From the NCBI GenBank assembly GCA_030374765.1, contig JARGXX010000001.1:496001-560000 (forward strand): a stretch of 64,000 nucleotides of DNA. Reading direction: 5' to 3'. A program made the position numbers and the translations under genes. Within the stretch, counting starts at the first letter, position 1; each line of letters starts with the position of its first letter. The stretch comes from Agarophyton chilense (Eukaryota > Rhodophyta > Florideophyceae > Gracilariales > Gracilariaceae). The notes under the pieces are model-generated. The model was given only the letters and a program-made list of their open reading frames with translations, was not told the origin of the DNA and made no database searches. Positions 31,313 through 42,037 of the stretch are shown here, piece after piece.

Positions 31313-34300
31313 TCAATCATCTTCATCACTCTCTTCCCATATGATGCGCGATTTAACTACAAATGCCTTCACAACGATTTCACGATCTGCCGACTCATCC
31401 AGCCGATTTTTAACAATGATTCTTTCCTCAAGCCTCCCCTCGACTGTTGGAGCATAGATGAATGGAACGACCTTTGTGAAATATGGACTGATAGCGCCGT
31501 AAGAGCTCGGCCCGAGATTAAACCGCAAATCGCCTGAGTTGTAACCACCTGATTTCCGGATTTCATACAAGAGAGGAACCTCGGAAAGATTTACTATATT
31601 GAAAGCCTTATCTCTTTGCTCTCCAACAGATATGATCCCGAAATTCAAGTGACTCAGTGGTGAGATGCTCAAAGTACTCTTGCACGCACGCATGGTGAAT
31701 GGCACTTCTCTTTCCATGGATACCTCGCCCGCTTCAACAGCTTCCCGTAAGCGCATCCCAAGTTTGGGGTCCTCTGTTTCGAGGGCACCCAATCGTTCTT
31801 GGTCAAATTCAAGCATTCGAATCTTCATTCTCCGTTCTATCACGCGAAGTTTCGTCGTTCTGTGTACATCCCTATCGCTCAGTCGTAGTGAGACGATTAT
31901 GATACACTGAGCCTTCGCTTCTAGTGATACTGCATTTGCCTCAGATAAGCACCCATCTGCAATAGCGGCATGCAATAATTGCACAGGTCGGAACATCTTG
32001 TTTGCAAACTTCTTTTCAGCTTCGTGGTTCTCAAAAAAAGTTGGTATCGAATCTGTTCTGTTTTGTTCGTATCCATCTAAACAGTTGATTAGTTCCTGTA
32101 AAGGCTTGCACAGGTCCCACCCCGAAACCCCTGATGCGGGCTTGTACAGTTCAGTTGGAAGAAATTGAGATAATCCCCGTGAATCTTCTTTACCACATTC
32201 TTCGTCACACTTCAATAAACAACCGTTTCCACGCTTGGCTACGCCAGGCTCTTTGATATTCGGATCAAGGATTGCTAGTGAGGTACTGTTGGATTCTGGA
32301 TTTCCAGGTGGAAACGTAGGATCATTTCCCCACAACCGAACAACTCCAGGCATTCGAAGCAAGCTACCTTTCCAAGTGGCGTGAGGGCGTTTCTCCAAAC
32401 TCTCTAAAGCTTCCTTTGGTGAGGAAGCCTGCCCACACGAGGCGTACGTTTTCATGCCACGAAAATTCTCAAAGCGTAGTACAAGCCTTCTTTGGGTTTC
32501 ATTTCTGATACGAAACGCTCGGATTGCTGGATGATTTGCCACAGCAATACCTATCTCTACTTCATTTGTGGGCTTTGGGGCTAAAATAGAGTAGAACACA
32601 GCGTGAAAGCTAATGCCCCGGCGATCGACGCAGTTTGCTCGAAGCGTAAACACCATCTTTTGCGCATTCGGATTTCGTTCGTTTGTAATGCTGATTTCCT
32701 TATGGTACTTTGGGTTGACGTGTAGCGGAACAAAGCTCAAACTAAGATCATACGTTTGTCTTGGTTCAATACATACAGTTCGTGACGCAGCCACCACACA
32801 GCGAGAAACATAGTGGATGGAAAGAGCTGCTGGCATGTCAGAGCAGTTGATCAACCGAATAGCGCTAGTGTACGTAGTCAAAAGATTGCAGTTACCGAGA
32901 TGAACCTCGCTCTGTTCAAGTTGCACGTTAGATTCGCAAACACGGGAACTGCAAGAGACGATACGGCGTTCGCCAGAGGGAAGAACAAAAAGAAGTTGGA
33001 AGCTCTTTTCTTGAAGTTTTCCATCCGGTTGGACATCAGAAATACTGGCATTCTTAATATCTTGTTTACCGGTAAGCATTTTCGGAACATACCACACGCG
33101 TAGCTGGCGAGCCTGACCTGGTCGTAATGATATGTTTTCCTCAAACTGTGGTTGAGTCTCATCTGCGAGATGCTCGTCATCATCAACGGATCCGTCCGCC
33201 AGAACATGTGAGGGAAGCGGGTTCACATGCCCCCCGACTCCTGATGACCACTTTTCTACATCATGAGTTTTTGTATTGGGTTCCTTTGACGAGGTGTCCC
33301 CATTGAGAAACTCGACAACATTTTGATGTAGTCCCCGACCATCGTCGTTTCGCTCCGGTCCACTCACGCGTTCCCCATGATCGGATAAGTCATCCTGCGA
33401 TGATACATTCGCGGGTTCGTCTCGTCCGTTATCCCAGTCGTGTGTAGTTTCATATGAGATTTCGTCGCGGTTATCGGACAAAAGCGCGATGTTGATGGCT
33501 TCCGAATAACTGTTTCGTACTTCAATTTCCTTGATCACGGGACGGTATGCATAACAATCGGCGAAGTCAAGAGTTTCACCGCACGAAATGTGAATTCCGT
33601 GCGCCACGAGTTGATTCTTGGGCGACGCTAGGACGCGAACATGCCAAAAGTTGTCTGCGTTCTCCAGATTTTGGATTGACAACCAGTACTCATTGGAACC
33701 CTCCCTGAACGCCAGAAAGCCAACCCTAACTACTCTGATTGAGCGCGCGTCGAGGCGAACGGCCTCAGGGTTGAGGTCAGAACCCGTCCCTGGGTCAACA
33801 AAACGGAACTGCACATCTGAGGGCTGGTTGGACATGGACGGTAAACCCACCGATACGGAAAAGACTGTGGACAACTGGCTCTTGTTGCGCACGGAAAGAT
33901 CTCTGTAAGTCCAGGTTTCCACAATGCAATGAGCAAAATGTAGCACACACACTTGAGGTTGAAGCCATGATTCACAGCAACTGCCTGATAGTTTCACTTT
34001 GGCCACTTCTTCGGCAGTCTTAACGTTGACTGCGAGGAGATGGCCGGAAAATGGAATAGCGTTTCTCGCAGTGCCGTGTGGCTGCACGTTAGGATAGACA
34101 TTTGAAACAGTTGGCTTCCATGCGTTCTGGGTAGTAAGTTGCAATTCGTAGATATCGTTGGAATCGGCAGGCAACGTAATCGAAGTGGACTGTGATTCGA
34201 CAGGGCTCTTCAAAGAAAGACTGTTTGTAGGCTGTGTTACACCCGAAATAGAGGCTTGACCGACATGCAAAGAAGTGTCTGATTCTGGCGTATAATGAGC

Positions 34301-34495
34301 TACATGCACAAGAGATAAGATATAACGAAGCTGCTCTGAGAGCGATAGGACGATGTTGAGGGGATTTGGCGAGGTATTTTCCATGCGCAGAAAGAGCTTG
34401 TGAAGACGCGTACTAGATGAAACGACGGTACCCATGTGCACACAGTCCGCGCCGGTCGTGGCCGACATGCGCAACACACTGGTTTCAGGATCCAT
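31313..34495 (-). CDS. Large protein with ASH/MSP-like Ig domains
   Basis: 1060 residues from the ATG at 34495; the frame is open upstream for 101 codons, with one other ATG (34711), but that would run into the promoter of the divergent gene. Two segments show the ASH/MSP beta-sandwich pattern (Leu-x-Phe-Gly-x-x-x-Val-Gly...Asn-x-Ser-x-x-Pro): about residues 530-590 and, clearest, about 942-1040 (Leu-Asn-Phe-Gly-Ile-Ile-Ser-Val-Gly). A long acidic, low-complexity insert lies at about residues 345-450. The C-terminus is acidic. ASH proteins are mostly known from cilia, centrosomes and trafficking (Hydin, SPD-2, OCRL, TRAPP-related, TMEM131). Red algae lack cilia, so a trafficking or spindle role is more likely; this is inference. 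Confidence 0.7.
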   Translation of the reverse strand: MDPETSVLRMSATTGADCVHMGTVVSSSTRLHKLFLRMENTSPNPLNIVLSLSEQLRYILSLVHVAHYTPESDTSLHVGQASISGVTQPTNSLSLKSPVESQSTSITLPADSNDIYELQLTTQNAWKPTVSNVYPNVQPHGTARNAIPFSGHLLAVNVKTAEEVAKVKLSGSCCESWLQPQVCVLHFAHCIVETWTYRDLSVRNKSQLSTVFSVSVGLPSMSNQPSDVQFRFVDPGTGSDLNPEAVRLDARSIRVVRVGFLAFREGSNEYWLSIQNLENADNFWHVRVLASPKNQLVAHGIHISCGETLDFADCYAYRPVIKEIEVRNSYSEAINIALLSDNRDEISYETTHDWDNGRDEPANVSSQDDLSDHGERVSGPERNDDGRGLHQNVVEFLNGDTSSKEPNTKTHDVEKWSSGVGGHVNPLPSHVLADGSVDDDEHLADETQPQFEENISLRPGQARQLRVWYVPKMLTGKQDIKNASISDVQPDGKLQEKSFQLLFVLPSGERRIVSCSSRVCESNVQLEQSEVHLGNCNLLTTYTSAIRLINCSDMPAALSIHYVSRCVVAASRTVCIEPRQTYDLSLSFVPLHVNPKYHKEISITNERNPNAQKMVFTLRANCVDRRGISFHAVFYSILAPKPTNEVEIGIAVANHPAIRAFRIRNETQRRLVLRFENFRGMKTYASCGQASSPKEALESLEKRPHATWKGSLLRMPGVVRLWGNDPTFPPGNPESNSTSLAILDPNIKEPGVAKRGNGCLLKCDEECGKEDSRGLSQFLPTELYKPASGVSGWDLCKPLQELINCLDGYEQNRTDSIPTFFENHEAEKKFANKMFRPVQLLHAAIADGCLSEANAVSLEAKAQCIIIVSLRLSDRDVHRTTKLRVIERRMKIRMLEFDQERLGALETEDPKLGMRLREAVEAGEVSMEREVPFTMRACKSTLSISPLSHLNFGIISVGEQRDKAFNIVNLSEVPLLYEIRKSGGYNSGDLRFNLGPSSYGAISPYFTKVVPFIYAPTVEGRLEERIIVKNRLDESADREIVVKAFVVKSRIIWEESDEDD

Positions 34496-34879
34496 GGAAA
34501 CGCTAGACGGGAGCACATGGAGGTGCGAAGGAGAGGGTCGCAGACGTGGATCAGACAGTGTCGAGGACTTGGGCGCAGAGGGTGGACTGCTAATGTTCGC
34601 AGCGATGCGAAAGTGGCAATTCCGTGGGACAAGAGGTTTGTCACGCGCCGCTTGTGACCTCTTTTCAAAGCAGTGGTTTTGGCCAAAACAGATACGCGAC
34701 CATCGGATCATACAGTAGCTCCTACAAAACCGTCCCGTCGTGTGTGTACTAGTCACAAGTGCCGATACTCTATCACTCAAGGGCCCAGCAGATTCCACAG
34801 GTTTAGGCAGTGCATCCTCCCACCGGTGACCGCTCCGCCCATAGCGTCACCCTTAATCAACCTTGCGTACGTCTACGAA
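34496..34879. promoter_or_regulatory. Bidirectional promoter region, ASH-type gene / BAH gene
   Basis: 384 bp separate the two divergent ATGs. Both neighbouring frames are open into this interval without suitable ATGs, which is why I place the starts at its edges. No clear TATA box was recognised. Confidence 0.4.
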
Positions 34880-35602
34880 ATGGTCAATCGGAAACGAACC
34901 ATCTCCGAGCTTCGCACTACTGAAGTTGTCACTTCCGAGCCCGTGTTGCTCGGTCAGGGCAAGTGGTGCTCTCGTCAGAAGCTCCGCGTTTACCCAGGAG
35001 TCGATTATCTGGGTACCCGTTTCCGTACCGGAGATCACGTCGCCATGTACACCGGTGACAAATCCGGTGGGCGTGAGTGGATTTGTGTGTTAGAGACTCT
35101 CTACAAGGATCCTGAGGACAGCTGTGCAAAGTTCAAGGGCAGATGGTTCTGGTCCGTGCAAGATGTCAAAGACCACAAGCGAGAGGACAGCGAGCAAATG
35201 CGTCCGAGCAAATGTGAGAGCCACGAACTCATAAGCTGTGATAACCGCGATACAAATCTGGTCGAGTCCATAAGTCGGAAGGCCTGCATCTTGAGTTATG
35301 ACAACTTTCACCTCGTCAGACGAACCGTGTTGAAGAGCGACTCACCTTGGAAGAAAATCTATTTTTGTGAGCGACAGTTCTATCACAAGGCCCATCGTTT
35401 CAGTGAATTGAATTCTATTCTCTTCCCGGGCGACCCAATACCGAGCGACTTGCGAAAAGCTGCCGGCCTGCCACTACTGGAGCATGCAGAGCTAAGCGAC
35501 GTCGACCATGAAAATGCATATTACGAACCCAAACTAGCCGATTCCACCAAACGAAAGACGCCCAACGACAAGTCAGCATCCGAACCCATACTGCTGTGGT
35601 AA
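34880..35602 (+). CDS. BAH-domain protein
   Basis: 240 residues from an ATG. Residues about 40-165 show a bromo-adjacent homology domain: Phe-Arg-Thr-Gly-Asp-His-Val entry strand, Glu-Trp-Ile-Cys-Val-Leu-Glu, a Gly-Arg-Trp-Phe-Trp segment with the aromatic cluster, His-Glu-Leu-Ile-Ser-Cys-Asp and Ile-x-x-Lys-Ala-Cys-Ile. BAH domains bind nucleosomes or methylated histone tails (ORC1, Sir3, EBS/SHL). No PHD finger, bromodomain or AAA+ module is present, so this is a stand-alone BAH protein. The C-terminus is basic and Pro-containing. It is divergent from the ASH-type gene and convergent with TRM11, with 104 bp between the stops. Confidence 0.8.
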   Translation: MVNRKRTISELRTTEVVTSEPVLLGQGKWCSRQKLRVYPGVDYLGTRFRTGDHVAMYTGDKSGGREWICVLETLYKDPEDSCAKFKGRWFWSVQDVKDHKREDSEQMRPSKCESHELISCDNRDTNLVESISRKACILSYDNFHLVRRTVLKSDSPWKKIYFCERQFYHKAHRFSELNSILFPGDPIPSDLRKAAGLPLLEHAELSDVDHENAYYEPKLADSTKRKTPNDKSASEPILLW

Positions 35603-35706
35603 TCATAAGCCATCCAAAGCATTCTTTCGCCAGGATGTCTAAATCTACATGCAACAGCAGCCATCAAGTTAGCAGTAAATGGACAGCCAAATCTAGCTGA
35701 TTTGCG

Positions 35707-37134
35707 TCACAGCATCGTCTCTCTTGCTCGCAGACGAGATTCCGCTCGCTCGGGCTGCCGTAACAGTTTGCAAGCCAGGTCCACATGTGCTGGCATATGT
35801 GTCTCATGATTTGAAATCACCTGGGCGTCTCTTTCTCTTTGATTCAACTCAGCTTGCCTATCACTCAATCGAACCATCGTTATTAATCTCCTACTCATCC
35901 TTGACGTCAGCGGTTGTTCGCAGTTTGAAACCAAGTCAAGCGCAGGATGGCGTGGAACGTCTTTCGGACTGTAGTCGGTAGTAGTGGGTAACCAGTACAC
36001 CAATCGACCTCCAACAGCCAATGTTCTCACAGCATACTGCAACACACCGGCCAAGAAGTCAACAAACCGCACGCGCTGAGTCCCCTGAAAGTGATTATGT
36101 TGCAAAGAAGAATCTATGTGATCTTCTCTAAACACCTTCATGCCTTCTTTAATGCCATACGGTGGATCGCAAACGATAGCATCGAATACGCCACCCTTCC
36201 TTTCAACGATTGGGCTGTTTAACACATCGGCGCGTATAATTCCGAGCGGGGCACAAAGTTCGTACTGGGCAAAATTTGCGAGGATCGTCGCGCGGTCCTT
36301 CCCCCGAAGCGCAAGAATGTTGATATCCCCGCCTACCACATGGGCGCCTCTCACCGAACAAGCAAGCAAGATACCAGCAGTACCACAAAATGGATCGTTC
36401 ACAAGATCATGTTTCTTGACATGTGCCATATTAGCCATAACAAACGATAACTCGGCATCCATGCTGGTTGGTCCAATATATCGTCTTCTCTTTAAGGAGT
36501 ATTGAGCGCCAATATGCTTTTGACCGTCTGCTATCTTCCTGGCAAAGAAAACTTGACGCGGCTTTCCATGAGGCGTGCCATGCCCCTGTACCGGAAATGC
36601 ATCTTCGAGAATCCAGAGTTGATGGTCGGCGTTTCTCATTCGAACGACGCCTGGAAAAGGTCTCAAAACGTCAGAAAAGCGATGGATTCGTTCCAATTGT
36701 TGCTCTATGGAATATTTCCTTCCAAAGGCCTCCACGTTACAACGGAAGGACGGCTTACTCTTCTCACATCGCAAAGGTTCCAAAGCATTTTTAAAAGCGG
36801 TGGTGTCAATTGATCGAACGCAGTCATCATACGATAGTCCGTGGCCGCATGGAACATACACCGCTCGCAGCAATACACACCTCCCGGCAAGTTGCCGAGC
36901 TTCTGCCACATCCTTCAGCTCTGCGAAATAAAAGATCTCGCCGTACAACACAGAACCAGCCGGTCCGCGCTTCGGGTTGGTGGGTGTAAACGTGCCGCTG
37001 AGGGTAGAGAAAGAGGGTGTAACACTGAGGTTCAACGAGGACTCTGGCTGCTGTCGAATCATCGACAGCACGGACAGAAACTCTGGGAGACGGAGATCAT
37101 TATGAAGGCCTCGGAACTGGAGCAAGAAACGCAT
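35707..37134 (-). CDS. TRM11: tRNA (guanine-10-N2)-methyltransferase TRM11
   Basis: 475 residues from the first ATG. Methylates N2 of G10 in tRNAs using S-adenosylmethionine, with TRM112 as partner in other eukaryotes. The N-terminal half is the THUMP-like tRNA-binding part (about 1-180). The Rossmann-fold catalytic domain begins at about 215, with SAM motif I Asp-Pro-Phe-Cys-Gly-Thr-Ala-Gly (247-254), the acidic end of strand 2 (Gly-Gly-Asp, 268-270) and the catalytic Asp-Pro-Pro-Tyr (323-326). Length is normal for the family. Divergent from the aldo-keto reductase. All key motifs are intact. Confidence 0.93.
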   Translation of the reverse strand: MRFLLQFRGLHNDLRLPEFLSVLSMIRQQPESSLNLSVTPSFSTLSGTFTPTNPKRGPAGSVLYGEIFYFAELKDVAEARQLAGRCVLLRAVYVPCGHGLSYDDCVRSIDTTAFKNALEPLRCEKSKPSFRCNVEAFGRKYSIEQQLERIHRFSDVLRPFPGVVRMRNADHQLWILEDAFPVQGHGTPHGKPRQVFFARKIADGQKHIGAQYSLKRRRYIGPTSMDAELSFVMANMAHVKKHDLVNDPFCGTAGILLACSVRGAHVVGGDINILALRGKDRATILANFAQYELCAPLGIIRADVLNSPIVERKGGVFDAIVCDPPYGIKEGMKVFREDHIDSSLQHNHFQGTQRVRFVDFLAGVLQYAVRTLAVGGRLVYWLPTTTDYSPKDVPRHPALDLVSNCEQPLTSRMSRRLITMVRLSDRQAELNQRERDAQVISNHETHMPAHVDLACKLLRQPERAESRLRARETML

Positions 37135-37475
37135 GATGCGCACGGTGTATCTGAGCGGAGAAGCCGCAGCGCTTCAGCCGGTGACGGAGTACCCGTGGAT
37201 AAAGCTACGGACGATGGGTCGCGGCGGATGAGCATCCACATCGGGGCGCGCGGGGACTCGGAGCACCGCGGTGCCTCGTTGGCGCGCGTCACGTGCTACT
37301 GCGCCGGCGTGTGTTGTGGCCTCTTGTCACGGCTCGCGTGACCGATTGATCTCAAGAGCTTCGGAACGAAAGCCATGTTCCGCCTTTTCCCACCATCCAC
37401 ATCTCAAGTCCAGATGTGTCAAGGGCGGTTCGACCGTCCGGCTCTGATCGCTTTGGTTGAGAGTTTTCGCCAGTC
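37135..37475. promoter_or_regulatory. Bidirectional promoter region, TRM11 / AKR
   Basis: 341 bp between divergent ATGs, GC-rich in the part next to TRM11. No specific motif was identified. Confidence 0.35.
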
Positions 37476-38471
37476 ATGATTCCGTCCCTCCCGCTCGTCT
37501 CTTCCGCTACCTCTGCTACCGCGGCTGCCTTCCCACAGCTCGGTTTAGGTACCTGGAAATCGCCCCCAGGCGTCGTTTCCTCCATCATTGAAAAGGCAAT
37601 TGAAGTCGGTTATCGTGCTATTGACTGCGCTTGCGACTACGGTAATGAAGAAGAAGTCGGTCAAGGCATTCAAGATGGTCTAAAGTCCACAAGTCTTTCT
37701 CGCCAAGATCTTTTCGTCACTTCCAAGCTGTGGAATACGTATCACCGTCCCCAGCATGTGCGTCCGGCTTGTGAGAAGACGTTGAGCGATCTTGGATTGG
37801 AATATCTTGACATGTACATGCTTCACTTTCCTATATCACTCAAGTATGTTCCTTTCGAAAAGAGATATCCGCCGGAGTGGATTCATGATCCCGATGATCC
37901 GCCAAATGCCACGTTGAAACTTGATCAAGTTCCTCTAGTGGATACATGGCGCGCTATGGAGGCTCTTGTTGATGACGGTTTGGTCCGTCACCTGGGCATC
38001 TGCAACTTCCCCTACGTGCTCCTAGAAGATCTGTTGACATACGCTCGAATCAAACCGAGTGTGTTGCAAATAGAGTTGCATCCCTACTTGCAACAGCCTC
38101 GTCTACTACAATTCTGCAAGACGAAGAAGATTGTTGTTACCGCTTTTTCATCATTCGGAGCTACTAGCTATAAAAGCCTCGGGATGGATCGTGGACATGA
38201 TCTGTTCCAAGACAACACTATGATCAAAATTGCAGGCAAGCACGGAAAATCGGTGGCACAGGTGGCGTTGAGGTGGGCCGTGCAACGCGGAACAGTCGTT
38301 ATTCCAAAGACATCGAAAGCGGAGAGACTGGAGGAGAATATGAAAGTATTTGATTGGAAGCTTGATGATGACGATATGAAGGAAATTGCTTCGCTTGACC
38401 GCGGTGTCCGATATAATGACCCCGGTGAGTTTTGCATTGGCATGGGTATGTCCGTCCCGATTTACGATTAG
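37476..38471 (+). CDS. Aldo-keto reductase
   Basis: 331 residues, ATG start. NADPH-dependent (beta/alpha)8-barrel oxidoreductase. The catalytic tetrad is complete: Asp50 and Tyr55 (Asp-x4-Tyr), Lys84 in Thr-Ser-Lys-Leu-Trp, His117 in Met-Leu-His-Phe-Pro. The cofactor motif Ile-Pro-Lys-Thr-Ser is at 286-290. The His-Phe-Pro context and the long loop after it (about 120-150) resemble xylose, aldose and mannose-6-phosphate-type reductases, so reduction of a sugar or sugar phosphate is likely; the exact substrate cannot be read from sequence. No plastid transit peptide is obvious. No intron. Confidence 0.92.
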   Translation: MIPSLPLVSSATSATAAAFPQLGLGTWKSPPGVVSSIIEKAIEVGYRAIDCACDYGNEEEVGQGIQDGLKSTSLSRQDLFVTSKLWNTYHRPQHVRPACEKTLSDLGLEYLDMYMLHFPISLKYVPFEKRYPPEWIHDPDDPPNATLKLDQVPLVDTWRAMEALVDDGLVRHLGICNFPYVLLEDLLTYARIKPSVLQIELHPYLQQPRLLQFCKTKKIVVTAFSSFGATSYKSLGMDRGHDLFQDNTMIKIAGKHGKSVAQVALRWAVQRGTVVIPKTSKAERLEENMKVFDWKLDDDDMKEIASLDRGVRYNDPGEFCIGMGMSVPIYD

Positions 38472-40118
38472 GTCCGTCTTCGCTTTGCTTTAGTGATGAT
38501 GAAGAAAAATGAATAATGAAGGTCATATTTTCGTCCTCTTCGTGATAGTGGGGACATCTGTGACATACCATACGTTTCTTAAAAGCAAATGGGGAGTGTC
38601 CCGTGCATGTCTATCGGAGACTTTTTCGTCGCTCCCAGTACTGATTTCGTCGTCCTCAGACACATACGCTTCTGTGTTTAGGAGCACACCTCCGCCGGCT
38701 GATGTCGGATTATTTTAGCATTTTCGGATTTATCATCGAAACCCATCCGAAGGTACTCACATTCGATGGCGAAACAAATCTGTCGAGGATGAAACCTGTC
38801 TGAACCCCAAGATGGGGGTAAGGTGTAGTTTATGATCAACTACCAGTTCTAGTTTGCTTTCAAATACAGAACGCAAAGCTCACCGCTTCGAAACTTTCAA
38901 AGATCTTGACTCAGAATTGGGACTCAAGTGCAAGGAGCCGTTTCCATTTCGAGCCCATCTATCTACATTAGCTTTGAAACTAGTATCTTTTCTGACTTAT
39001 TGAATTTAATCTTTGATATTGTGTTACAGTGGCAGAAGTTTACGATGACGTTTAGCATTCGTCAAGCATTCTTAAGCAATCGTTGTATTCATCACAACCA
39101 TTCCTCCGCTTGCCGATCGCCATTGCGAATCGGGGTGGTATGTTAAGACACCTCGCTCACCTGCGCATGAGTAGCAGCCGACGAGCAGCCGACGACAAGC
39201 AGCTGGCAACGACCAGCCGGCAACGAATCCGTTTGCGGGGCAAGATCTAAGGCCGTTTCCGTTATTATTCTCCCTGAGGTTCTCCCTGAGGTCCTGGGGA
39301 AGCATGAGTAAGGGTGCGTACTTTTGGAGGTCTTCCTTCAAGGTTGTGCAGCAGGTTCGAAGAACGGCAGATAGTTAGGTTTGGTTCCCTACCTCGATCT
39401 CACCGACGGAAAAGGTTTGAATGCAGAGAATGTGATCATGATCTCCTTGCGGCACAAAGTGGTACGCGTAAGTCCCCTTCTCGTGTAATGTAGATGAGCT
39501 GCGGATAGAATGAATAAAGATGTTTAGGTGAAGAGGAATGACAGATCCGAACGCGATGAACTGTAATAGCGAATAGCGCGCAAGGAAAGACACTTTAAAT
39601 ATCTAGTACATCTCTGTGCAAACACCTGACGACCTCAAGTATTTAGTCTGTAACGCAGCTATATTTTCGAAAGACCTGTGACGTGTGTCAGAGTCCTTTA
39701 GCCACAGCCCCAAGCCTACCAAAAATATGCTCCTGTGTCTCATAGGGAAGAAAGTGCAGAAGAAGGTCGATTGGATATTGCGATAAACCCTGAAACATGT
39801 TGAGGATTCTAAAGATTCAGTTGATACTCAGCCATATTATCCCGTAACGGAATCAGAGCCCACAAGAACAAGCATCCTTCACTCCCTCTTCTGATAGGAA
39901 TCGGTCACATCGAGCTCGTGAAAACAGTACGGAATATAAGAATCAATACCTACTATCAAGCGACAGTTCTGATTTTTAGGTCAAGGCTCCGGTGAAGATG
40001 ATGTGTAACGGTCAGAGAACGGGGATTAAGCTTATGATGTGTCGAGTATTATGTGAAACTTGTGGGCGGCAGTGCCAAACGTCTCCAATGGTTGCATCCC
40101 ACCTTCGCACAACAAGCA
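38472..40118. other. Intergenic stretch
   Basis: About 1.6 kb without a convincing gene. Around 39170-39240 there are short CAGCCGACGA-like repeats and around 39265-39295 a 12-bp TTCTCCCTGAGG unit occurs twice. Short open frames have no recognisable motifs. Confidence 0.4.
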
Positions 40119-40949
40119 ATGCAGGGTTTCCTCCCTCCATTCTCCTTGATCAAAGAAGCACGAAATATGACATGTAAAGATTTCGAATCAAGTTCTACGA
40201 CAACACTGTGTTCTAACCACCTGCAAACACCCGATGAGGTAGTTCATCCGGGTATATTTCTAAACACGTTGAGTGATTTTCACCAATTTCAAGACCATGG
40301 TCGGGAAAGCCAAGCTCTGATACATTCCACAGTGTCAGCAGTCCAGACGGTACCAAATGGTGTTTATGATTGTGGTATAAGTGTACAACCGCTCCTCTCT
40401 ACTGACGACGTCCTCATCAAAAACCTCATTAATCATGCTCCTACGAATTTCAACTCTACAGCACTGCAGGCGTCGCATCCGCTTCTTGAAGCGGGACTTC
40501 CCCTCGATTCAATAACAAAACTGTCATGTTCTTCAACTCTTGCTGCTGTTACAAAGGAGGGAGGGCGTCGCAAGAACTCAATCCGCCATGTGAAGAGAAA
40601 AGCGTCTTCTAAACGAAAGAAGATGAACGAAGACCAAGGAATTCCGCAGAGAACGCGGAAAAGAACACGGGTTGTGGATTTAGACCCCGCTGACGTCCAT
40701 GTCTGTAATTTTGAAGGATGTGGAAAGAAATTCGCGAGGAAGTACAATCTAAAAGTTCATCATAGAGGACATGTGGAGGAGCTGCCACATAAATGTACCG
40801 TACCCAATTGCGAGAAGCGTTTCATGTGGCCATCTGGTCTCTCTCGCCATCTTGAAACACACCGAAAGAAATGGGTAGCAAAACGATATTCATTCCCCTC
40901 CAGCTACGAATCACGAGACAGAGATGTTGAAGATATATTCATTTTTTGA
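40119..40949 (+). CDS. C2H2 zinc-finger protein (copy 2)
   Basis: 276 residues from the ATG at 40119; the frame is open 22 codons farther but only with a GTG. Two C2H2 fingers: C196-x4-C201-x12-H214-x3-H218 and C226-x4-C231-x12-H244-x3-H248. A Lys/Arg-rich cluster (about 150-184) precedes them. The finger region and the Asp-Pro-Ala-Asp-Val-His lead-in match copy 1 at 23572-25314 closely, while the N-terminus is shorter and lacks the duplicated acidic motif; the long C-terminal helix of copy 1 is missing, replaced by about 25 residues. Probable nuclear DNA-binding protein. The opposite orientation to copy 1 is part of the palindromic layout. Confidence 0.8.
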   Translation: MQGFLPPFSLIKEARNMTCKDFESSSTTTLCSNHLQTPDEVVHPGIFLNTLSDFHQFQDHGRESQALIHSTVSAVQTVPNGVYDCGISVQPLLSTDDVLIKNLINHAPTNFNSTALQASHPLLEAGLPLDSITKLSCSSTLAAVTKEGGRRKNSIRHVKRKASSKRKKMNEDQGIPQRTRKRTRVVDLDPADVHVCNFEGCGKKFARKYNLKVHHRGHVEELPHKCTVPNCEKRFMWPSGLSRHLETHRKKWVAKRYSFPSSYESRDRDVEDIFIF

Positions 40950-41587
40950 TGGACAACTGTCGATCAGAACTCAGGGTCCCGTCCATCTCTTTTCTTGAGG
41001 CAAGGGCTTGGCCTTGGCCGGACAAGCAGTGACAACTGATTTGAATCATGATCTTTCCGATGGGCTCGCACATTTTCTTTTCTAGGCATTTTATCCAAAA
41101 AGACAATCCTTTCGCATACTTTCGCCAACGCCCGCCTCTTCCCTCGTTCAAAGCTTCAAGCCAGGTCTAGCTAGGGTCACAAAAAACACTCCCATCATGG
41201 TCACATGGCAACTTGTTTCGACACACCTTGGATGCATGGTCTTGCTTGCAGTTTGAATGACGCTCGCAAAAAAGTGAGAAAGGACGACCGGTTTCCAGTT
41301 GCGGAAATAAATTCCTGTGTACTAAATAGCTCGACATGATGATCAAACACTGGTAGTTTCGACTTTAAAGATCGAGCAAAACTGTTGATACCGCTTCTGG
41401 TGGTTTGTGCTGCAGTCTGACCCCACAGTTCGATTTTTAACAGCTCGATATCGAGATAGGCGCTGAACAAACTCCGCGTAGGCTAGAGTATTATCTGATA
41501 CTGCTAATAAGGCGTACGGAATGCTTTCTTTCTTAAGTTCACGGCGCTTAAACTTCGATCTTATGCCCGGCTCTAAATACGACGAGC

Positions 41588-42037
41588 TTACGACTTCGCT
41601 GGCTGCTCTTGACTCTCTACTACTTTCCTTTCTAAATCCTCTATTGTCCTATCCCGCCGGGTAATCTTTTGCTGCATAGCAAGATAGATACCTTCCAAGT
41701 CCTGGACTCGTCTGTTGATTTGGTCGGCGTCCAATCCCCTCAGTTGCAGCACTTCCTTCTCTAGCTCGCCTATCTGAGAGCCTAGGACTTCTCTAATCCT
41801 TTTTTCTTCCTTCCGCCATCTTGCCACCTCCGCCCTTCCTTCCCGGTCTTTCCTTTTCAGCAACTGTTTCCTGTTCGCCGGAAACGTTTCCAGACGCCGC
41901 TCTGTTGCCGAGATTTCGTCCTGCTTCTCCTTGAAGAACTTTTCGAGTTCTTTCCCACGATGCCTGCGACGCGTAGTGTCACAGCAGGTCGTCGTAGAGA
42001 ATAGGAGCAAGCCGATTTTCATGATGATGGCAATCAT
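41588..42037 (-). CDS. Coiled-coil protein with hydrophobic N-terminus
   Basis: 149 residues from an ATG. The first 19 residues are hydrophobic (Ile/Leu-rich, ending Cys-Cys) and could be a signal or anchor; residues about 28-145 are an Arg/Glu/Lys-rich coiled coil. No family is recognisable. It stands alone, with a 41-bp tandem repeat about 315 bp upstream. Coding status is supported by the ATG, the bipartite composition and the lack of stops, but not by homology. Confidence 0.5.
   Translation of the reverse strand: MIAIIMKIGLLLFSTTTCCDTTRRRHRGKELEKFFKEKQDEISATERRLETFPANRKQLLKRKDREGRAEVARWRKEEKRIREVLGSQIGELEKEVLQLRGLDADQINRRVQDLEGIYLAMQQKITRRDRTIEDLERKVVESQEQPAKS

Noticed and set aside
34496-34798. 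N-terminal extension of the ASH-type protein by 101 residues.
   Set aside because: It starts at a GTG or at an ATG only about 170 bp from the divergent BAH start, and the extra part is low-complexity; the ATG at 34495 is simpler.
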